NCBI GenBank assembly: GCA_002350845.1
Contig: DEFL01000016.1
Location: forward strand, 9,693 to 16,579
Length of the DNA: 6,887 bases
Reading direction: 5' to 3'
Source of the DNA: Christensenella sp. UBA2853
GTDB lineage: Bacteria; Bacillota; Clostridia; Christensenellales; Aristaeellaceae
In this document: positions 5,403 through 6,887 of the stretch, piece after piece
How the letters are laid out: the number at the start of each line of letters is the position of its first letter
How positions within the stretch are numbered: position 1 is the first letter of the stretch
Program-made: the position numbers and the translations under genes
The notes under the pieces: model-generated
The model's input: the letters and a program-made list of their open reading frames with translations, nothing else
What the model was told of the DNA's origin: nothing
The model's database searches: none

Positions 5403-5657
5403 ATGAAGAAGTTCACCGCAGTCATCACCGACGCAGACATCCGCTACCACATCGATCAGGCTGCCACCGAACTGGAAGAAGACAACCTGATCCATTTCCC
5501 CGACAGCAACGCCCGGGCTGAGTTCATCGAAGACTGCGTCAGCTCCGAAATCGACAAGTACGAACTGTACGAACGCGATCCCTTCGGCTACCGCCCGGAT
5601 TACAAAACCGAAATCCTCGACATGGCAAACCTTTACGAATACACCGTCGAAGACTGA
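5403..5657 (+). CDS. Small, strongly acidic hypothetical protein, 84 aa
   Basis: The protein opens MKKFTAVITDADIRYHIDQA and has AEFIEDCVSSEIDKYELYERD in its middle, ending YEYTVED. I count 22 Asp/Glu against 8 Lys/Arg, a net charge near -14, spread along the whole length rather than clustered. Helices are likely at about 10-27 and 36-58. I do not recognise a family. Small acidic proteins of this size on phages and plasmids include DNA mimics and antirestriction proteins, but no diagnostic motif is seen. AAGGAGG (5389-5395), 7 bases upstream, sets the start. Codon use is slightly less GC-extreme than the amidoligase. No motif copy lies inside the coding sequence; copies lie just before (5375) and after (5705). 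Confidence 0.78.
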   Translation: MKKFTAVITDADIRYHIDQAATELEEDNLIHFPDSNARAEFIEDCVSSEIDKYELYERDPFGYRPDYKTEILDMANLYEYTVED

Positions 5658-5695
5658 CACTTGCGTTTTCCCCCGAAAAGGGCGAAGATAGAAAA

Positions 5696-5722
5696 GGGCC
5701 GCAGGCTCTCAAATCAGGGAGG
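5696..5722 (+). promoter_or_regulatory. Motif-hairpin leader before the cyclotransferase
   Basis: GGGCC (5696-5700) and GGCTC (5704-5708) form a stem with one G-T pair and loop GCA. The stem runs into the motif copy GCTCTCAAATC (5705-5715), and GGGAGG follows. This is the same architecture as the other leaders, with different stem bases but preserved pairing. Confidence 0.5.
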
Positions 5723-5726
5723 ACTC

Positions 5727-6170
5727 ATGAAGTACATCGCTTACGGATCAAACATGGTTCAGGAACAGATGGCATTCCGCTGTCCGGATGCCAAGCTCAT
5801 CGGCACCGGGTACATCAGCGGAGCGCGGTTGGAGTTTTACCTCCACGCCACCGTTGAAAAGACAAACGACCAACGCAACCACGTGCCCGTCGCTGTCTGG
5901 GAAATCGACAGAAGCGATGAGAAAAACCTTGACCGATACGAAGGCTACCCCCACTACTACATCAAGGAGCGCTGGCCCGTGCACATGTCGGACGGCTCTC
6001 AAATCGAAGGCATGGTCTACATCATGAACATAATCCGGCAGTCCCCGCCCACCAGCACTTACTACCGGGGCATCGAGGATGCCTACCGGAAGCTCGGCCT
6101 GCGCTCTCAAATCAACACCATCCTGAAGCCCGCACTGGAGCGGAGCCTCCGACGGGGCACACAATGGTAA
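5727..6170 (+). CDS. Gamma-glutamyl cyclotransferase family protein (AIG2-like)
   Basis: This 147-residue protein shows the hallmarks of the AIG2-like cyclotransferase fold. YIAYGSNM at 3-10 is the substrate-binding loop, a VPVAVWEI strand lies at 53-60, and LDRYEGYPHYYIKERWPV at 68-85 contains the conserved glutamate (E72) expected to act as general acid/base. Family members cleave gamma-glutamyl amines or peptides with release of 5-oxoproline, or trim isopeptide-type bonds; the substrate here is unknown. The C-terminal part (about 110-147) is helical and basic. GGGAGG, four bases before ATG 5727, fixes the start; an in-frame ATG at 5661 upstream lacks a site. Two motif copies lie inside (5995 GSQI, 6103 RSQI). 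It ends the operon headed by an amidoligase, a pairing known from comparative genomics of amidoligases, so it may reverse or edit the amidoligase product. Confidence 0.88.
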   Translation: MKYIAYGSNMVQEQMAFRCPDAKLIGTGYISGARLEFYLHATVEKTNDQRNHVPVAVWEIDRSDEKNLDRYEGYPHYYIKERWPVHMSDGSQIEGMVYIMNIIRQSPPTSTYYRGIEDAYRKLGLRSQINTILKPALERSLRRGTQW

Positions 6171-6212
6171 GACAATACCTGGACAATATCCTTTACAGAA
6201 ACACACGAATAC

Positions 6213-6243
6213 AGCCGCTTTCCACTCAGGAAGGCGGCTTTTA
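6213..6243 (+). terminator. Intrinsic terminator of the plus-strand operon
   Basis: AGCCGCTTTCC (6213-6223) pairs with GGAAGGCGGCT (6229-6239), 11 base pairs with one T-G wobble and a 5-base loop, followed by TTTTATC. It lies 43 bases after the cyclotransferase stop and is the best intrinsic terminator in the window. Confidence 0.85.
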
Positions 6244-6379
6244 TCGTCTCTGGGAGGCTTTCAAATCCGCGCCGTGTTTGGCCTACGTTTGCACCGTTTT
6301 CGCCCGGTCGGGTTCTTCCTTGGCCCTCGCACCAAAGCCCGCTAAATGAGCCAACGTGGCGGCGACACGGGCAAAAGGA

Positions 6380-6411
6380 AAAGCGGCCAGCGCCGTGGGC
6401 TGAACCGCTTT
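6380..6411 (-). terminator. Intrinsic terminator of the convergent zinc-ribbon gene
   Basis: Read on the minus strand, AAAGCGG (6411-6405) pairs with CCGCTTT (6386-6380), enclosing an inner CAGC/GCTG stem, and is followed by TCCTTTT. It lies about 20 bases after the stop of the minus-strand gene. The motif copy at 6407-6417 overlaps one arm. Confidence 0.7.
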
Positions 6412-6428
6412 CAAATCTGCTGGGGTAT

Positions 6429-6884
6429 TTACGCTTTGGTCAGGTGGTCGGCTGCGACCTCTACCCGGTCACCGTTTTCCCGGAATCGGATTACAATTTC
6501 ACCGTCCGCAACTGTGTACATTGCCTGAAAGGGACGCTCCCAGATCTGTGTAAGCCCAGGACATTCCTTCATTGCCGCAATCCGGAGGTCTTTGAAATCT
6601 GTGCCCGCCTTCCACTGCTGGAAGATCCGGATCAGGCGCGGCACATGCTCTGCCTTGATGGTCTTCAGCGCTTCCTCGCCGGGCACCGCTTTGAAATCCG
6701 CTGTGGTTTCACCTTCCCGGAACTGCGCCCAACACTCCAGCGGGAGCGGGTTCCGCATGAAGTCCAGCATCGCTTCCGCTGTGCCGCAGTCGTCGCACAC
6801 GTAGATGCCGTCGGCATGTCGGCTCAGCGCGTTGGTGTGCAGATCCGGCTTCATGGTGTCCCGTCCGCATCGCGGGCAGGGCAT
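6429..6884 (-). CDS. Zinc-ribbon hypothetical protein, 151 aa (start near window edge)
   Basis: The N-terminus has a CPRCG at 3-7 and a CDDCG at 30-34, two C-x2-C knuckles forming a treble-clef or zinc-ribbon-like site. Between them lies NALSRHADGIYV (18-29), a combination I recall from unnamed proteins on gut Firmicutes mobile elements. The rest has an LECWAQFREG segment, a helix-rich middle (PGEEALKTIKAEHVPRLIRI), and a C-terminal half with QIWERPFQAMY and a strand-rich GEIVIRFRENGDRVEV. No enzyme motif is seen; a nucleic-acid or protein-binding role is the natural guess. It converges on the amidoligase operon and has its own terminator. Two copies of the 11-base motif cross it on the plus strand (6589, 6688), both read DFK on the coding strand. 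Only three bases are seen beyond the ATG, so the true start and ribosome binding site could lie outside the window. Confidence 0.75.
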   Translation of the reverse strand: MPCPRCGRDTMKPDLHTNALSRHADGIYVCDDCGTAEAMLDFMRNPLPLECWAQFREGETTADFKAVPGEEALKTIKAEHVPRLIRIFQQWKAGTDFKDLRIAAMKECPGLTQIWERPFQAMYTVADGEIVIRFRENGDRVEVAADHLTKA

Positions 6885-6887
6885 CTT

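Larger units (their letters stand above)
3522..6698 (+). repeat. Interspersed 11-base motif GCTTTSAAATC, 21 copies in one orientation
   Basis: Exact copies start at 3693, 3783, 4261, 5066, 5375, 6257, 6407 and 6688. One-mismatch copies start at 3522, 3741, 4121, 4624, 5705, 5995, 6103 and 6589. Two-mismatch copies start at 4373, 4488, 4815, 4948 and 4963. AAATC (AGATC at 4373, GAATC at 4624) ends every copy, and the variation is mainly at positions 4-6. The core TTTSAAA is self-complementary around its centre, but the outer GC and TC give it a direction, and every copy found is on the plus strand. Copies occur in six intergenic leaders just before ribosome binding sites, inside five of the eight plus-strand genes, across one stop codon, in the intergenic space after the operon, and inside the minus-strand gene. 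No copy of this quality was found left of 3435. Confidence 0.85.

Noticed and set aside
3461..5726. Integron-style attC sites between the small genes
   Set aside because: One small gene per repeat recalls cassette arrays, but no integrase is visible, the repeats lack the RYYYAAC/GTTRRRY core pairs, and the motif also lies inside genes.
6164..6349. Plus-strand frame overlapping the cyclotransferase stop codon
   Set aside because: It runs straight through the intrinsic terminator and has no ribosome binding site.

Overview
The window looks like part of a prophage or other integrated mobile element from a high-GC, low-AT member of the Clostridia, plausibly a gut Oscillospiraceae/Faecalibacterium-type organism. 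That assignment is an inference. It rests on strong Shine-Dalgarno sites before almost every gene, Firmicutes-phage packaging genes, and a GC-rich hairpin repeat array of a kind I associate with such genomes. No sequence search was possible.

Layout: (1) 1-1775, minus strand: a phage packaging/modification block, with a ParB-domain DNA methyltransferase (531-1775) followed by a P27-family terminase small subunit that runs off the left edge. Base composition here is moderate. (2) 1776-2511: a 736-base gene-free divergent region. It has an AT-rich leader for the methylase, then an abrupt switch to GC-rich sequence holding a six-unit ~40-bp tandem array of small hairpins (about 2054-2290), two larger hairpins, and a bipartite box that recurs at 5330. 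(3) 2512-6170, plus strand: an apparent operon starting with an amidoligase (COOH-NH2 ligase family), then six unrecognised small proteins (66-196 aa, several very acidic), and ending with an AIG2-like gamma-glutamyl cyclotransferase and a good intrinsic terminator at 6213-6243. (4) 6380-6884, minus strand: a convergent gene for an unnamed zinc-ribbon protein with its own terminator.

Two things stand out. First, the pairing of an amidoligase with a gamma-glutamyl cyclotransferase, one forming and one able to cleave gamma-glutamyl-type amide bonds, brackets a set of small proteins of unknown function and suggests a peptide- or metabolite-modification module. Second, an 11-base word, GCTTTSAAATC (S is C or G), occurs 21 times between 3522 and 6698 (8 exact, 8 with one mismatch, 5 with two). 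Every copy is in the same DNA orientation. Copies lie inside genes in all three plus-strand frames, in intergenic leaders, and across the oppositely transcribed gene at the right. In the leaders it forms the 3' arm of a small hairpin immediately before the ribosome binding site. It is absent from the packaging block. This looks like selection acting on DNA or RNA rather than on protein, and I know of no name for it.
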